Of a DNA stretch of 37,545 nt, positions 26,098 to 33,609 are shown in pieces; positions within the stretch are counted from its first letter, which is position 1, and every line of letters begins with the position of its first letter. Origin of the DNA: JBNKHG01 sp050290225 (GTDB lineage: Bacteria; Pseudomonadota; Gammaproteobacteria; Pseudomonadales; Cellvibrionaceae). The translations under genes and the position numbers were made by a program. The notes under the pieces are model-generated. The model was not told the DNA's origin. It did not search any database and saw only the letters and a list, made by a program, of their open reading frames with translations. The stretch spans positions 1 to 37,545 of the forward strand of contig JBNKHG010000078.1 in NCBI GenBank assembly GCA_050290225.1, written 5' to 3'.

Positions 26098-26167
26098 GCT
26101 TTTTCATGTTTTTTCAGGCTGATAGTGTGCTAATCTGACCCGTTGCTCCGTACCGCTTTTTGTAAAA

Positions 26168-26425
26168 CTATGCAGGACCAGCTATTACCATTATTAAGAA
26201 TACAATCACAGCACAGAGAATAAACCAAAAACCCAAGCTCCTCCTGCCTTGATATTCACTTTCCTTTTTATCGAGAAGCTCAGCTAGCCCTCGCTCATCT
26301 AGATGGCTACAGTGCGGGCAATTATCTTCATCTTCTGTATATTGCAAGCCGCACCGATTGCAAGGCCTGGTTTTCTTTTGGTGCTTTAATAATGCCGCTC
26401 TGCCAAGTAATCCGCCAAAATTCAT
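26168..26425 (-). CDS. Small zinc-ribbon membrane protein
   Basis: 85 residues. A zinc-ribbon with C-x2-C (PCNRCG) and C-x2-C (NCPHCS) lies at about residues 22-40, a Glu/Lys-rich linker follows, and one membrane segment (FWFILCAVIVFLIMVIAG) ends the protein. The ribbon should face the cytoplasm. Function is unknown; similar small proteins are common in aquatic gammaproteobacteria. It ends 70 bp before the DUF817 gene start on the same strand. Confidence 0.75.
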   Translation of the reverse strand: MNFGGLLGRAALLKHQKKTRPCNRCGLQYTEDEDNCPHCSHLDERGLAELLDKKESEYQGRRSLGFWFILCAVIVFLIMVIAGPA

Positions 26426-26480
26426 AATCTATCCTTTGGTTCTCAACTCACCGAACGGCGTAGTCCGGTGCAACGTTTCA

Positions 26481-26890
26481 TTAAGTGGTATAGCCATTTT
26501 CTGCAAGAAGCAGACGTTCCTGGTTTAGAAGTTTCTCTTGACTGGTATTGCTATGACCACTCACGAAAGCAGCAATAGTGGTAAAGTGAGGCACGCTGTC
26601 ACAGGACAGGGCTTTAAAAATGTGTTGTACTGGCAGCACCATTCGATCTCACGGCTCGACGTAATACCCTTTGAATAGGCAAAGAGAATAATTTTTAGCA
26701 AAATGGCCGGATCATAAGCCGGACGACCGGTGTCATCATTTTTAAATTTGGGGAGAAAAGCCGAGATGTCAAGACGGTGAGTGATCAGGTGGTGGAGGGC
26801 AAACTCAAATGTTCCCCGCTGGAGTTGATCGGCGTAATTGATCACGACCATGGTGTTTTGGTTGTAGTCGTAGGGGATGAACTTTGGCAT
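26481..26890 (-). pseudogene. Frameshifted IS transposase N-terminal remnant
   Basis: The frame from ATG 26890 reads MPKFIPYDYNQ, then FEFALHHLITHRLDISAF, NDDTGRPAYDPAILLKIIL and FAYSKGITSSREIEWCC, the start of an IS1182/IS5-like DDE transposase. A frameshift in the TTTAAAAA run at 26613-26620 breaks it. The shifted frame continues KALSCDSVPHFTTIAAFVSGH and stops at 26481, far short of a full transposase. It abuts the truncated attC at about 26970. Confidence 0.85.
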
Positions 26891-26969
26891 ATCCTTGGCC
26901 GCTCGAATGGTTTGTCCCATTTTAATCGATTTGGGAGCATAAATCTGGGTTTTTCTACAGCCTCAATGG

Positions 26970-27049
26970 CCACATAAAGGGTCGACTGGAGCGTAGCGTA
27001 AGGAGGTCCAGCGGACGAAGTGGAGCGATTTTTGATGTGTTTGTTAAGC
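26970..27049 (-). repeat. Truncated attC site (fourth of the array)
   Basis: Read on the minus strand it begins GCTTAACAAACACATC, overlapping the stop of the 27044 gene as attC sites often do, and reaches the returning arm TTTATGTG (26971-26978). The expected closing GCGTTAxxx box is absent; IS-remnant sequence starts there. So an insertion seems to have destroyed the right end. Confidence 0.65.
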
Positions 27050-27418
27050 CTTGCACACGATGAAGAACCGTTTTTCATCTGTGTTTTCCCCAAAGCCAAT
27101 TACTGGATTATCTATTCTTACCCATGAGTCTTCAAATTCCTGCTCTATTGCAGAGACAAGTGAAAATCCCGAATCAATCGTTGCTATTTCCGCATATGCC
27201 TCAGATATTTTTACTGCCTCTTCGCTAGGTGTTACATGAAAAAGGCACTCTTCACTCTCGATATCGACACCAATTTTACCGATTGACTCTATAGATTTTG
27301 TTGATGTTATTTCACCAGAATCGTCAACATTTAATAAAATCACGAACAAACTGAAATCGTCATCCACTACCTCTGATTCTTCAAGTTCATTGATGATACA
27401 GCCAACGTACTTGCTCAA
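27044..27418 (-). CDS. Cassette-encoded acidic protein of unknown function
   Basis: 124 residues, strongly acidic in the first half (ELEESEVVDDDF), with no signal peptide, membrane segment or motif I recognise. It starts at ATG 27418, 21 bp after the preceding attC core, and its stop lies inside the next attC, a textbook cassette layout. The acidity and size would fit an immunity or antitoxin protein, but nothing specific shows that. Confidence 0.7.
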   Translation of the reverse strand: MSKYVGCIINELEESEVVDDDFSLFVILLNVDDSGEITSTKSIESIGKIGVDIESEECLFHVTPSEEAVKISEAYAEIATIDSGFSLVSAIEQEFEDSWVRIDNPVIGFGENTDEKRFFIVCKA

Positions 27419-27438
27419 TGGTTGATGTTCCTTTGTAG

Positions 27439-27537
27439 GCTTAACGCCCGCAGCACAGGCCGGAAAACCGCGCTAGCGGTTTGGAGGTCCAGCCAAATAC
27501 CGAAGGTATTTGGCGACTGTGCCTGCGTTTGTTATAC
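27439..27537 (-). repeat. attC site between cassettes
   Basis: On the minus strand it runs from GTATAAC (27537-27531) to GCGTTAAGC (27447-27439). The ends are complementary (AACAAACGCAGGC against GCCTGTGCTGCGGGCGTT). Inside are perfect hairpins CCAAATACC/GGTATTTGG and AACCGC/GCGGTT. Length 99 bp. Confidence 0.85.
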
Positions 27538-27544
27538 GTTTTTT

Positions 27545-28243
27545 CTATCTCGCTAATATTGGCCAACGCGATAATACTCTTTGGTTTGAAGACTGCGCAA
27601 TGTGCTCAACCAGCGATAGCGCTTCACCGGCCTCCTTCATTCCAGAAGGTGCTACATCACCTATACTTAGATTTTTATTTCCCGTGAGGCGCAAATACTC
27701 CTTATTAACTTTTGAGTCATTGTGTTCTATGACGTTTCTTGTGGCTACTAGCCAGTTCATCCGATTACTATCTTCTTGCTCGGAATAAAGTTCGAATCCA
27801 ATTTGTTTATAGGCTTCTATAATGTGTTCTAATGTTAAAAATCTCTCTTCTAATCGAACAGATATTTTATCTTCGTATTGAGCGCCCGCTACGTCTCTTA
27901 ACTCTATTAATTGATCAATCAGATAATCTGACAAGGCTCTGTAGCTTGAGCTTATAGTTTGCCTATTTAGCACATCTAAAAACCCAGAAAAATCATCCGC
28001 CATATTTCTCGCGTCATTAGCTGGCACAAATACACCTTGGAATTGCATATTGCTAATCGCGTTTGTGACAACTCCTATTAAAGAGTCAGGGGTTTGGCTA
28101 GCACTTTTTAGATTGTCAGCCAACACCTTTTTATTTGAAACCACTAGATAATAGAGAGCATTAAGATACCGATATTGCAGCGAAAACCTTGTATGGGAAA
28201 GGTTTGGTCCGGAATATGTGTTTCTTGGAATATCTACGTTCAT
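27545..28243 (-). CDS. HEPN-like protein in an integron cassette
   Basis: 232 residues, predicted mostly helical, cytoplasmic. Near residue 180 it has ATRNVIEHNDSKVNKEYLR. The R-N-V-I-E-H part fits the R-x4-6-H signature of HEPN RNases and the N-x-x-x-H-N context is typical of abortive-infection and toxin HEPN proteins. The rest (RYLNALYYLVVSNKK near the start; EERFLTLEHIIEAYK) is not recognised. It begins just after one attC and ends 8 bp before the next, so it moves as a cassette. A defence or toxin role is inferred; a non-catalytic HEPN is equally possible. Confidence 0.75.
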   Translation of the reverse strand: MNVDIPRNTYSGPNLSHTRFSLQYRYLNALYYLVVSNKKVLADNLKSASQTPDSLIGVVTNAISNMQFQGVFVPANDARNMADDFSGFLDVLNRQTISSSYRALSDYLIDQLIELRDVAGAQYEDKISVRLEERFLTLEHIIEAYKQIGFELYSEQEDSNRMNWLVATRNVIEHNDSKVNKEYLRLTGNKNLSIGDVAPSGMKEAGEALSLVEHIAQSSNQRVLSRWPILAR

Positions 28244-28253
28244 AGTGTTTTAC

Positions 28254-28337
28254 GTATAACGCCTAATTTAGGGGCCGAAGCTGCGTAGCAGCGAAGGTCC
28301 CAGCCCGCTTGCGTGCGACTACAATTATTTGTTATAA
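28254..28337 (-). repeat. attC site between cassettes
   Basis: On the minus strand it runs from TTATAAC (28337-28331) to GCGTTATAC (28262-28254). AACAAATAATT at one end pairs with AAATTAGGCGTT at the other, and GCTGC/GCAGC forms the inner stem. Length 84 bp. It overlaps the 3' end of the preceding cassette gene. Confidence 0.85.
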
Positions 28338-28852
28338 GGCATGCTTCCCGCATATCTTAATTTTTGGAAAATATTTTTCCAAACATGAGACTTTATCACC
28401 ATAGTAAATCCAACAACCAACTCAACAATATAAGATAATACTTCGAGCCGCTTGCTCAATTGCGATAAGCCGTTTTGGTTATATATATTATCAAAAAAAG
28501 CCAGAATAATATTTGCTGGCAAGTAAGATAAAGCACTAATGATAAAATAAGACCCTAATAGCTGAAACAGTAAAGGCTCTATAGTTTCAACATTTGATTT
28601 TTCTACTTCTGAAGGCATTGAAGAAAGAACAGAAGTACCCAATTTATAAAGAACACTTACTATGGCCAGACCAAACAATAGAAATAGAGAAGATACCATG
28701 TAAGGAGCAAATGAAATAATTTCATCAGAACTCCCCCATTGGCCTAACTGTCTGTACATGGACCATATACCTGGAACATATAAAATTATTTGAACGCAAA
28801 GATAGATGGCGAAAACCTTGAAAGCTACTGCACTTAAAGTTCGTGCTGACAT
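28325..28852 (-). CDS. Cassette-encoded membrane protein of unknown function
   Basis: 175 residues with about four membrane segments (near 8-30, 45-68, 92-118 and 138-155). No family recognised. Polar loops contain PSEVEKSNVETIEP. The ATG at 28852 is 10 bp after the upstream attC and the stop lies inside the downstream attC, so this is a complete gene cassette. Cassette membrane proteins of this size are common and usually of unknown role. Confidence 0.7.
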   Translation of the reverse strand: MSARTLSAVAFKVFAIYLCVQIILYVPGIWSMYRQLGQWGSSDEIISFAPYMVSSLFLLFGLAIVSVLYKLGTSVLSSMPSEVEKSNVETIEPLLFQLLGSYFIISALSYLPANIILAFFDNIYNQNGLSQLSKRLEVLSYIVELVVGFTMVIKSHVWKNIFQKLRYAGSMPYNK

Positions 28853-28861
28853 AATACATCC

Positions 28862-28957
28862 TTATAACGCCGCCAGCAGGGGCAAATTTGGAGCGCAGCG
28901 GAAAATTTGTCCCGCGCCACGCTTTTTGTGGCGCATACCTGGCTGGCTTTGTTATGT
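28862..28957 (-). repeat. attC site between cassettes
   Basis: On the minus strand it runs from ACATAAC (28957-28951) to GCGTTATAA (28870-28862). AAAGCCAGCCAGG pairs with CCTGCTGGCGGCG, and GCGCCAC/GTGGCGC and AAATTT hairpins lie inside. Length 96 bp. Confidence 0.85.
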
Positions 28958-28966
28958 GCATTCACT

Positions 28967-29353
28967 TTAATGCTGCTCATTTAGTAGAGTGTAAGAATAA
29001 AAAGGGGATCCTTCACGGGTATAAATTCCCTTTTGTATCTCAAAGTTAACTGTATTTGCGCAATGAACGCGCGCATCGCCTTGAGATTCCGGCTCACCAA
29101 AATTAATGGTTCCTGCAACTATGGAGCAACTTTTTGTATTTGGATCCTTTTGTAGGATCGAATTTAGCTGCCTCTCGTAGTTTTCCATGCGCTCATCAAA
29201 ATTCATTGAAGCGACCCTATCATAGTCGAGTAGTTTTCTTCCGAAAATGAATCTGTATTCTTGCGAATTCGGACTTGCTGTTTGCAACATGGCCACACTG
29301 CTGCTACAGCCTGAAATAAATGCTACCAAAATCAATGTCAGAATATTTCTCAT
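28967..29353 (-). CDS. Cassette-encoded putative lipoprotein
   Basis: 128 residues from ATG 29353, beginning MRNILTLILVAFISGCSSS, a lipoprotein signal with lipobox F-I-S-G-C, so Cys16 should be acylated. A frame 14 residues longer (TTG) exists but would bury the signal. The mature protein is about 113 residues (SQEYRFIFGRKLLDYD, CSIVAGTINFGEPES) and not recognised. It ends 10 bp before an attC. It is the first cassette of the visible array; no attC or attI is seen before it. Confidence 0.65.
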   Translation of the reverse strand: MRNILTLILVAFISGCSSSVAMLQTASPNSQEYRFIFGRKLLDYDRVASMNFDERMENYERQLNSILQKDPNTKSCSIVAGTINFGEPESQGDARVHCANTVNFEIQKGIYTREGSPFYSYTLLNEQH

Positions 29354-29970
29354 GCGTTCGGAGTCGTAATCACATAACAGTTTTGTTCTCTCCAAAACTT
29401 ACTATATTGCTGTGTGCGCTATTTCAATAAGCGAAGGGGAAAATAACTCGGAAATCAATCGATTAAGACCGGAGGCGGTCAAATAGAAGTCCTTGTTCAT
29501 GCTATTTCCCTGGCGGCTATTTCGAGAACAGTGTCCAAACATATCCTCAACGCATTGATTTTTCAATTGCTTTTCAATATGCCGGCAGTCACCTACGGAA
29601 GTAGGACTAAGTGTTACTATTATTTTCTCATTTCTCCCGATCGGCAGGATCTCCGATTCGGCGGCTACATTCAGGATTCCCGGTCGGGCCGCCTGAACTT
29701 CCAGCCGGCGGGGCGCCGGTCCGGCGGCCGAGCTCGGATGGAAAGGCAAACCGCCACAAGAGGATCACCAAGTCTAAATCGCCCGCACGTCTCGGGCCCA
29801 GCCCATGCATACGGCGTCTCCCTGCCGTTTCTTTTGTGATTTGTTTGATCTGGATCAAGTAGTCCTTCCTGGGTAATGCAATAAAGTGCATCTAATGATG
29901 GTTGATATGAATTAAAAATCATCATCGGCCTGAGCCAACCGCAATAAAATCAATAGAGTAGGAGCATCAC
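29354..29970. other. 617-bp region without a supported gene
   Basis: Several short frames cross here on both strands, but none has a family pattern or ribosome site. A GC-rich stretch around 29680-29740 (GCCGGCGGGGCGCCGG) contrasts with AT-rich flanks and may be a junction between the cassette array and older chromosome. The boxB control region with an FNR box occupies the right end. Confidence 0.5.
29845..29858 (+). promoter_or_regulatory. FNR/Anr box upstream of boxB
   Basis: TTGATCTGGATCAA is a perfect TTGAT-N4-ATCAA site, centred 119 bp before the boxB start. AATAAAG at about 29880-29886 would be a suitably placed -10 for class II activation. It implies oxygen-limited induction. Confidence 0.75.
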
Positions 29971-31431
29971 ATGGGCGTTGCCGAAAATAGTAATGTCGTA
30001 TTTGAGGTGAATTACGACGACAGTATCCCTAATAACGTGAATTTATCCGATGACAAGCAACTTCAGCGCGCGCTGGAGGCCTGGCACCCCAACTACCTGG
30101 ATTGGTGGCAGGATATGGGACCGGACGGTTTTCAGGAATCCGACGTGTACCTGCGTACCGCCGTTGGTGTGGATCCGGAAGGCTGGGCGGTGTTCGACCA
30201 TGTAAAAATGCCGGATTACCGCTGGGGCATCCTGTTGGCGCCGAAGGAGGAGGGCAGAACCATTCCCTGCGGTAAGCACAAAGGCGAGCCCGCCTGGCAG
30301 GAGGTGCCGGGAGAATATCGGGCCTTGCTGCGTCGCCTGATCGTTGTCCAGGCCGATACCGAACCGGCTTCTGTGGAACAACAGCGCTACCTGGGTAAAA
30401 CAGCGCCCTCCCTGTATGACATGCGTAACCTGTTCCAGGTCAATGTTGAGGAAGGCCGCCACTTGTGGGCCATGGTGTATCTGCTGGTTAAGTATTTCGG
30501 CCGCGATGGTCGTGAAGAATCGCAGATGCTACTGGAACGCCGCTCCGCCGATGCCGATAAACCGCGTATTCTGGGCGCGTTCAATGAAGAGACACCGGAT
30601 TGGTTGTCCTTCTTTATGTTCACCTATTTCACCGACCGCGATGGCAAAATGCAATTGGCCGCGTTGGCGCAATCCGGTTTCGACCCGCTGTCACGCAGCT
30701 GCCGGTTTATGCTGATGGAAGAAGCGCACCACCTGTTTGTCGGGGAAACCGGTGTGGGCCGTACCATTGAGGCGACCTGCGCGGCGATGAACAAGGCGGG
30801 GATTGCAGACCCCTTCGACATCGAGGCGATTCGAAAGCTGGGCGTTGTGGATCTGCCGACCCTGCAGAAAAAGGCCAACTTCCACATGTCCGTCACTCGG
30901 GATCTGTTTGGCTCGGAGATTTCCACCAACGGCGCCAACGCGTTCACCGCTGGTTTGAAAGGTCGCTTTGAGGAAACCAAAATTGACGACGATCACCAGT
31001 TGGAAAACGCTACCTATCCGGTAATGCAAGTGGAAGACGGTACTTTTGTTATTAATGAAGTCCCTGCACTCAGCGCCATAAACAGCCGCCTGCTCGATGA
31101 CTACATCAATGATTGCCAGGGTGGTATCAATCGCTGGAACAAGATCATTGATAAAGCCGGTATCGATTTTAAACTGGTACAACCTCACAAAGGCTTTAAT
31201 CGCAAAATCGGTGAGTTTAGCGAACACTTTATTACACCTGATGGCGATTTGGTCCCAGAGGCTGAGTGGAATGCCCAGAAAGATAATTGGCTCCCGAGTG
31301 CATCAGACTATGAGTTTATTCATCAACTGATGCAGCCCTGCACAGAACCGGGTCAATTCGCCAGCTGGATTGCCCCTCCGCGTGTGGGGATCAACAGTCA
31401 GCCGGGTGATTTTGAATACGTGAAATTATAA
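29971..31431 (+). CDS. boxB: Benzoyl-CoA 2,3-epoxidase subunit B
   Basis: 486 residues from ATG with AGGAG 7 bp upstream. BoxB is the di-iron monooxygenase that, with the reductase BoxA, epoxidises benzoyl-CoA in the hybrid aerobic benzoate pathway. Family segments seen are HPNYLDWWQDMGP near 40, VYLRTAVGVDPEGWA, DYRWGILLAP, QVNVEEGRHLWAMVYLL (metal-ligand E and H), LMEEAHHLFVGETG (second ligand helix) and RFEETKIDDDH. The length agrees with family members of about 475 residues. BoxA, BoxC and benzoate-CoA ligase are not adjacent, so it is a solitary gene here with its own terminator. Confidence 0.94.
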   Translation: MGVAENSNVVFEVNYDDSIPNNVNLSDDKQLQRALEAWHPNYLDWWQDMGPDGFQESDVYLRTAVGVDPEGWAVFDHVKMPDYRWGILLAPKEEGRTIPCGKHKGEPAWQEVPGEYRALLRRLIVVQADTEPASVEQQRYLGKTAPSLYDMRNLFQVNVEEGRHLWAMVYLLVKYFGRDGREESQMLLERRSADADKPRILGAFNEETPDWLSFFMFTYFTDRDGKMQLAALAQSGFDPLSRSCRFMLMEEAHHLFVGETGVGRTIEATCAAMNKAGIADPFDIEAIRKLGVVDLPTLQKKANFHMSVTRDLFGSEISTNGANAFTAGLKGRFEETKIDDDHQLENATYPVMQVEDGTFVINEVPALSAINSRLLDDYINDCQGGINRWNKIIDKAGIDFKLVQPHKGFNRKIGEFSEHFITPDGDLVPEAEWNAQKDNWLPSASDYEFIHQLMQPCTEPGQFASWIAPPRVGINSQPGDFEYVKL

Positions 31432-31456
31432 TAAGATCGACGTGAAATCGGCATTA

Positions 31457-31486
31457 AACCAGAGCCCTGTTGGGCTCTGGTTTTTT
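31457..31486 (+). terminator. Rho-independent terminator of boxB
   Basis: AACCAGAGCCC, loop TGTT, GGGCTCTGGTT, then TTTT. The stem is perfect over 11 bp and lies 25 bp after the boxB stop. Confidence 0.95.
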
Positions 31487-31723
31487 GAAGTCAAAAGAGG
31501 GGCCAACGCCTATCCCTGTAGTAAGAAATCATTTCAGGGTTCAACTTTATCACGAAATTAACACACCCCATGACATTTCAGATCGGCATCAGGAAAGCAA
31601 TGCACCAAAAGCTTCAGTGAACGCTTTTTTTGTTCGTTTAAATCACCGAACCCGGTGGCATACCTGCGCCTGTGGCGGGCATCACTTTCTGGCGCCGTTT
31701 GCCGGCGATTATCAGCAGGGGTA
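31487..31723. other. Intergenic region between boxB and ybaK
   Basis: Convergent 3' ends. A plus-strand frame crosses it and runs into ybaK but lacks any family pattern. Nothing else seen. Confidence 0.4.
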
Positions 31724-32191
31724 TCACTGGCATATCTCGGCAAAATCCCCATTGACCAGCTTTTTTAAATCCTTCGGACTTAATTCTATCTCCAATCCTC
31801 TGCGGCCCGCACTGACAAATACGGTGGAATGCCGGGTCGCGGAGGCATCGATGACTGTGCCAAGCCGCTTCTTTTGACCAAGGGGGCTTATACCACCCAA
31901 GACATAGCCAGTGGCGCGCTCCACATCTGACTTATCGGCCATAACGGCTTTTTTGGCTCCGAAGGCCTTTGCGATGAGCTTCATACTCAACATCGATGAA
32001 ACAGGCAGAACCCCCACGGCCAGTTGCTTGCCGTCGAGGGCAACAACCAGTGTCTTGAACACCCGGTCTTCAGGGATTTCCAGTTTTTCGGCCGCTTCGA
32101 GACCGTAGGATTCACTGGACGGGTCATGGGCGTACTCATGAACCCTGTGAGTGATTTTATGTTTTTTGGCAATGTTAATTCCGGGAGTCAT
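31724..32191 (-). CDS. ybaK: YbaK/EbsC-type Cys-tRNA(Pro) deacylase
   Basis: 155 residues from ATG 32191, chosen because AAGAGGT lies a few bases upstream; a 6-residue longer frame starts inside it. YbaK hydrolyses Cys wrongly attached to tRNA-Pro. Family motifs: VHEYAHDP, YGLEAAEKLEIPEDRVFKTLVV (in pieces), AVGVLPVSSMLSMKLIAKAF, KAVMADKSDVERATGYVLGGISPLG and TVFVSAGRRGLEIEL. The catalytic-pocket Lys (FKT) and the GYVLGGISP loop are present. It is a single-gene unit, cytoplasmic. Confidence 0.95.
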   Translation of the reverse strand: MTPGINIAKKHKITHRVHEYAHDPSSESYGLEAAEKLEIPEDRVFKTLVVALDGKQLAVGVLPVSSMLSMKLIAKAFGAKKAVMADKSDVERATGYVLGGISPLGQKKRLGTVIDASATRHSTVFVSAGRRGLEIELSPKDLKKLVNGDFAEICQ

Positions 32192-32329
32192 TGTGACCTC
32201 TTGCTTCAAGCGCCTGAATCAGCGGCACCGCTTGGTTTATTGATTCCATGCCTCCGTCGCCAGGTTGCTAACCCATCCTTAGCAGGGCACTCAACCCCGG
32301 ATAATATTCCTTGCAGTTCCGACACGCTA

Positions 32330-33004
32330 TCACCCTTTGGCCAATTGGCTGATGCCAAGCCACTTCGACAGGTTTTGGGTGTAAAAGGGCGCGCCCACCA
32401 CTTTCAGCAGCCCCCGTTCGCAGGCATCAATAACCCCCACTTTTCCAAACCAGATTTTGCCGAAGGTTTCCAGGTCCGCAGTCAGGTAGACATCCACCTC
32501 ATTGCGCATGTTTTCGTCACAGACCTGCACATGATCATCGCGTATCAACAGGAATTTTTTGCCGGCGCCGTGTTCGCCCGTCACCGTGAATTGTATAACC
32601 GTTTCGCCCCGGGGCAGTGCATTGATTTTAAGGGCGACGCCAAAATCCCGCACAAGGGTGGATACATTGAGTTGTTTTGGGTCCATCTGTTCAAAGGCCC
32701 AGTCCATACCCCAGCGGCCGATGGTGGCCAATACCGGTTGCAGGGCCTGCCCCGACGGTGTGAGTTGATATTCGTAACCCTTTTTTTCCGGTACCTTGCG
32801 CTTGAGGATAATGCCTTGTTTTTCCAGCGTTTTTAACCGTGTATTCAGCAGTGTGGGCGACATTTTAGGCAGGTACCGTTCGAACTCGGAAAAGCGCGTA
32901 GCGCCAAATAACATCTCACGCAGAATCTGCAGCGTCCATCGTTCGCAGAGCACCGAAGCGGCTTTGGAGATAGGGCAGGCTTCTTCGTAATCGTACATGG
33001 TCAT
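32330..33004 (-). CDS. HxlR-family regulator with SCP2-like C-terminal domain
   Basis: 224 residues from ATG 33004 (a second ATG at 32998 and a GTG at 33019 are alternatives). The N-terminal 100 residues are an HxlR/DUF24 winged helix (CPISKAASVLCERWTLQILREM, RFSEFERYLPKMSPTLLNTRLK, YEYQLTPSGQAL). The C-terminal half (RGETVIQFTVTG, VDVYLTADLETFGKIWFGK) resembles SCP2 sterol-carrier-like domains found in a subset of the family. Cys9 and Cys19 could be redox sensors, as in some HxlR proteins. It is divergent from a DsrE-family gene across a palindromic operator, so it probably controls that gene and itself. Confidence 0.9.
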   Translation of the reverse strand: MTMYDYEEACPISKAASVLCERWTLQILREMLFGATRFSEFERYLPKMSPTLLNTRLKTLEKQGIILKRKVPEKKGYEYQLTPSGQALQPVLATIGRWGMDWAFEQMDPKQLNVSTLVRDFGVALKINALPRGETVIQFTVTGEHGAGKKFLLIRDDHVQVCDENMRNEVDVYLTADLETFGKIWFGKVGVIDACERGLLKVVGAPFYTQNLSKWLGISQLAKG

Positions 33005-33032
33005 CTCACTCGGAGTCACTGGCTACAATTTT

Positions 33033-33049
33033 TGTAGTAGTTTACTACA
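33033..33049. promoter_or_regulatory. Palindrome TGTAGTA-GTT-TACTACA, candidate HxlR operator
   Basis: A perfect 7-bp inverted repeat with 3-bp centre lies between the divergent HxlR and DsrE genes. HxlR/DUF24 regulators often bind TAGTA/TACTA-type dyads. A second dyad, CTACAG...CTGTAG, overlaps at 33045-33064. Confidence 0.7.
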
Positions 33050-33148
33050 GTTCCTGCACTGTAGCCGATCACCCGGCTCTCCTACTATAGGACTCAACGG
33101 TAAAACACCGTTTTGGCTTAAAAAATACAACTAGCGGGAGAAATCATC

Positions 33149-33517
33149 ATGTCAACTCAATCACCCGATCTCATCATCGTCATGACCAAAGGCATTAACG
33201 ACGAACTGTCTTCTGTAGGCCTGACCCTGGCAAATGGCGCGCTCACAGCCGAGTATACTGTCGGTCTGTTTTTGACCAGTAACGCGATTGACCTGGTGCG
33301 TAAAAATGGGGTGAACCACACCCATGTGCACCCCATGGAACCACTGCGCGATCTGCTCAGGGACTTCATGCAACGTGGCGGTAATGTGTGGGCGTGCCCG
33401 CCCTGCACCCAGGCGAGAGGTTACGATGAGAGCTCCCTCATCGACGGTGTGGAGATTTCCGGGGCCAGTGTCATTTTCGAGCGGATCAAGAATGGCGCTT
33501 CTACACTGACTTTCTAG
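33149..33517 (+). CDS. DsrE-family protein with a C-P-P-C motif
   Basis: 122 residues. The fold pattern is that of DsrE/DsrF/TusD proteins: an N-terminal strand (DLIIVMTKGIND), a helix with LTLANGALTAEYTVGLFL and a C-terminal strand-helix-strand. Near residue 86 it has N-V-W-A-C-P-P-C-T-Q-A-R-G, a redox-type CxxC at the position where related DsrE proteins carry a single sulfur-carrying Cys. It begins at ATG 33149 with CGGGAG upstream. It may sense or carry reactive sulfur or thiol stress under control of the divergent HxlR regulator; this is inferred. Confidence 0.85.
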   Translation: MSTQSPDLIIVMTKGINDELSSVGLTLANGALTAEYTVGLFLTSNAIDLVRKNGVNHTHVHPMEPLRDLLRDFMQRGGNVWACPPCTQARGYDESSLIDGVEISGASVIFERIKNGASTLTF

Positions 33518-33539
33518 CTTGCCTCCGCGGGCGTCAACA

Positions 33540-33572
33540 GCGAGTGAAGGCATGTCCCCTTGCCTCACTCGC
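33540..33572. terminator. Hairpin between convergent DsrE and YjdF genes
   Basis: GCGAGTGAAGGCA and TGCCTCACTCGC form a 12-bp stem with one bulged A and an 8-base loop. There is no T-tract, so it may be a weak bidirectional terminator. Confidence 0.5.
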
Positions 33573-33609
33573 GGCCTTGTCCCGCAGCCAGGTTTCCGGG
33601 ATGAGTGAC

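Noticed and set aside
29531..29925. Overlapping frames on both strands before boxB
   Set aside because: All are short, GC-driven and mutually overlapping; none shows a motif or ribosome site.
31470..31877. Plus-strand frame of 135 codons overlapping ybaK's end
   Set aside because: Begins inside the boxB terminator and runs into ybaK antisense; no family pattern.
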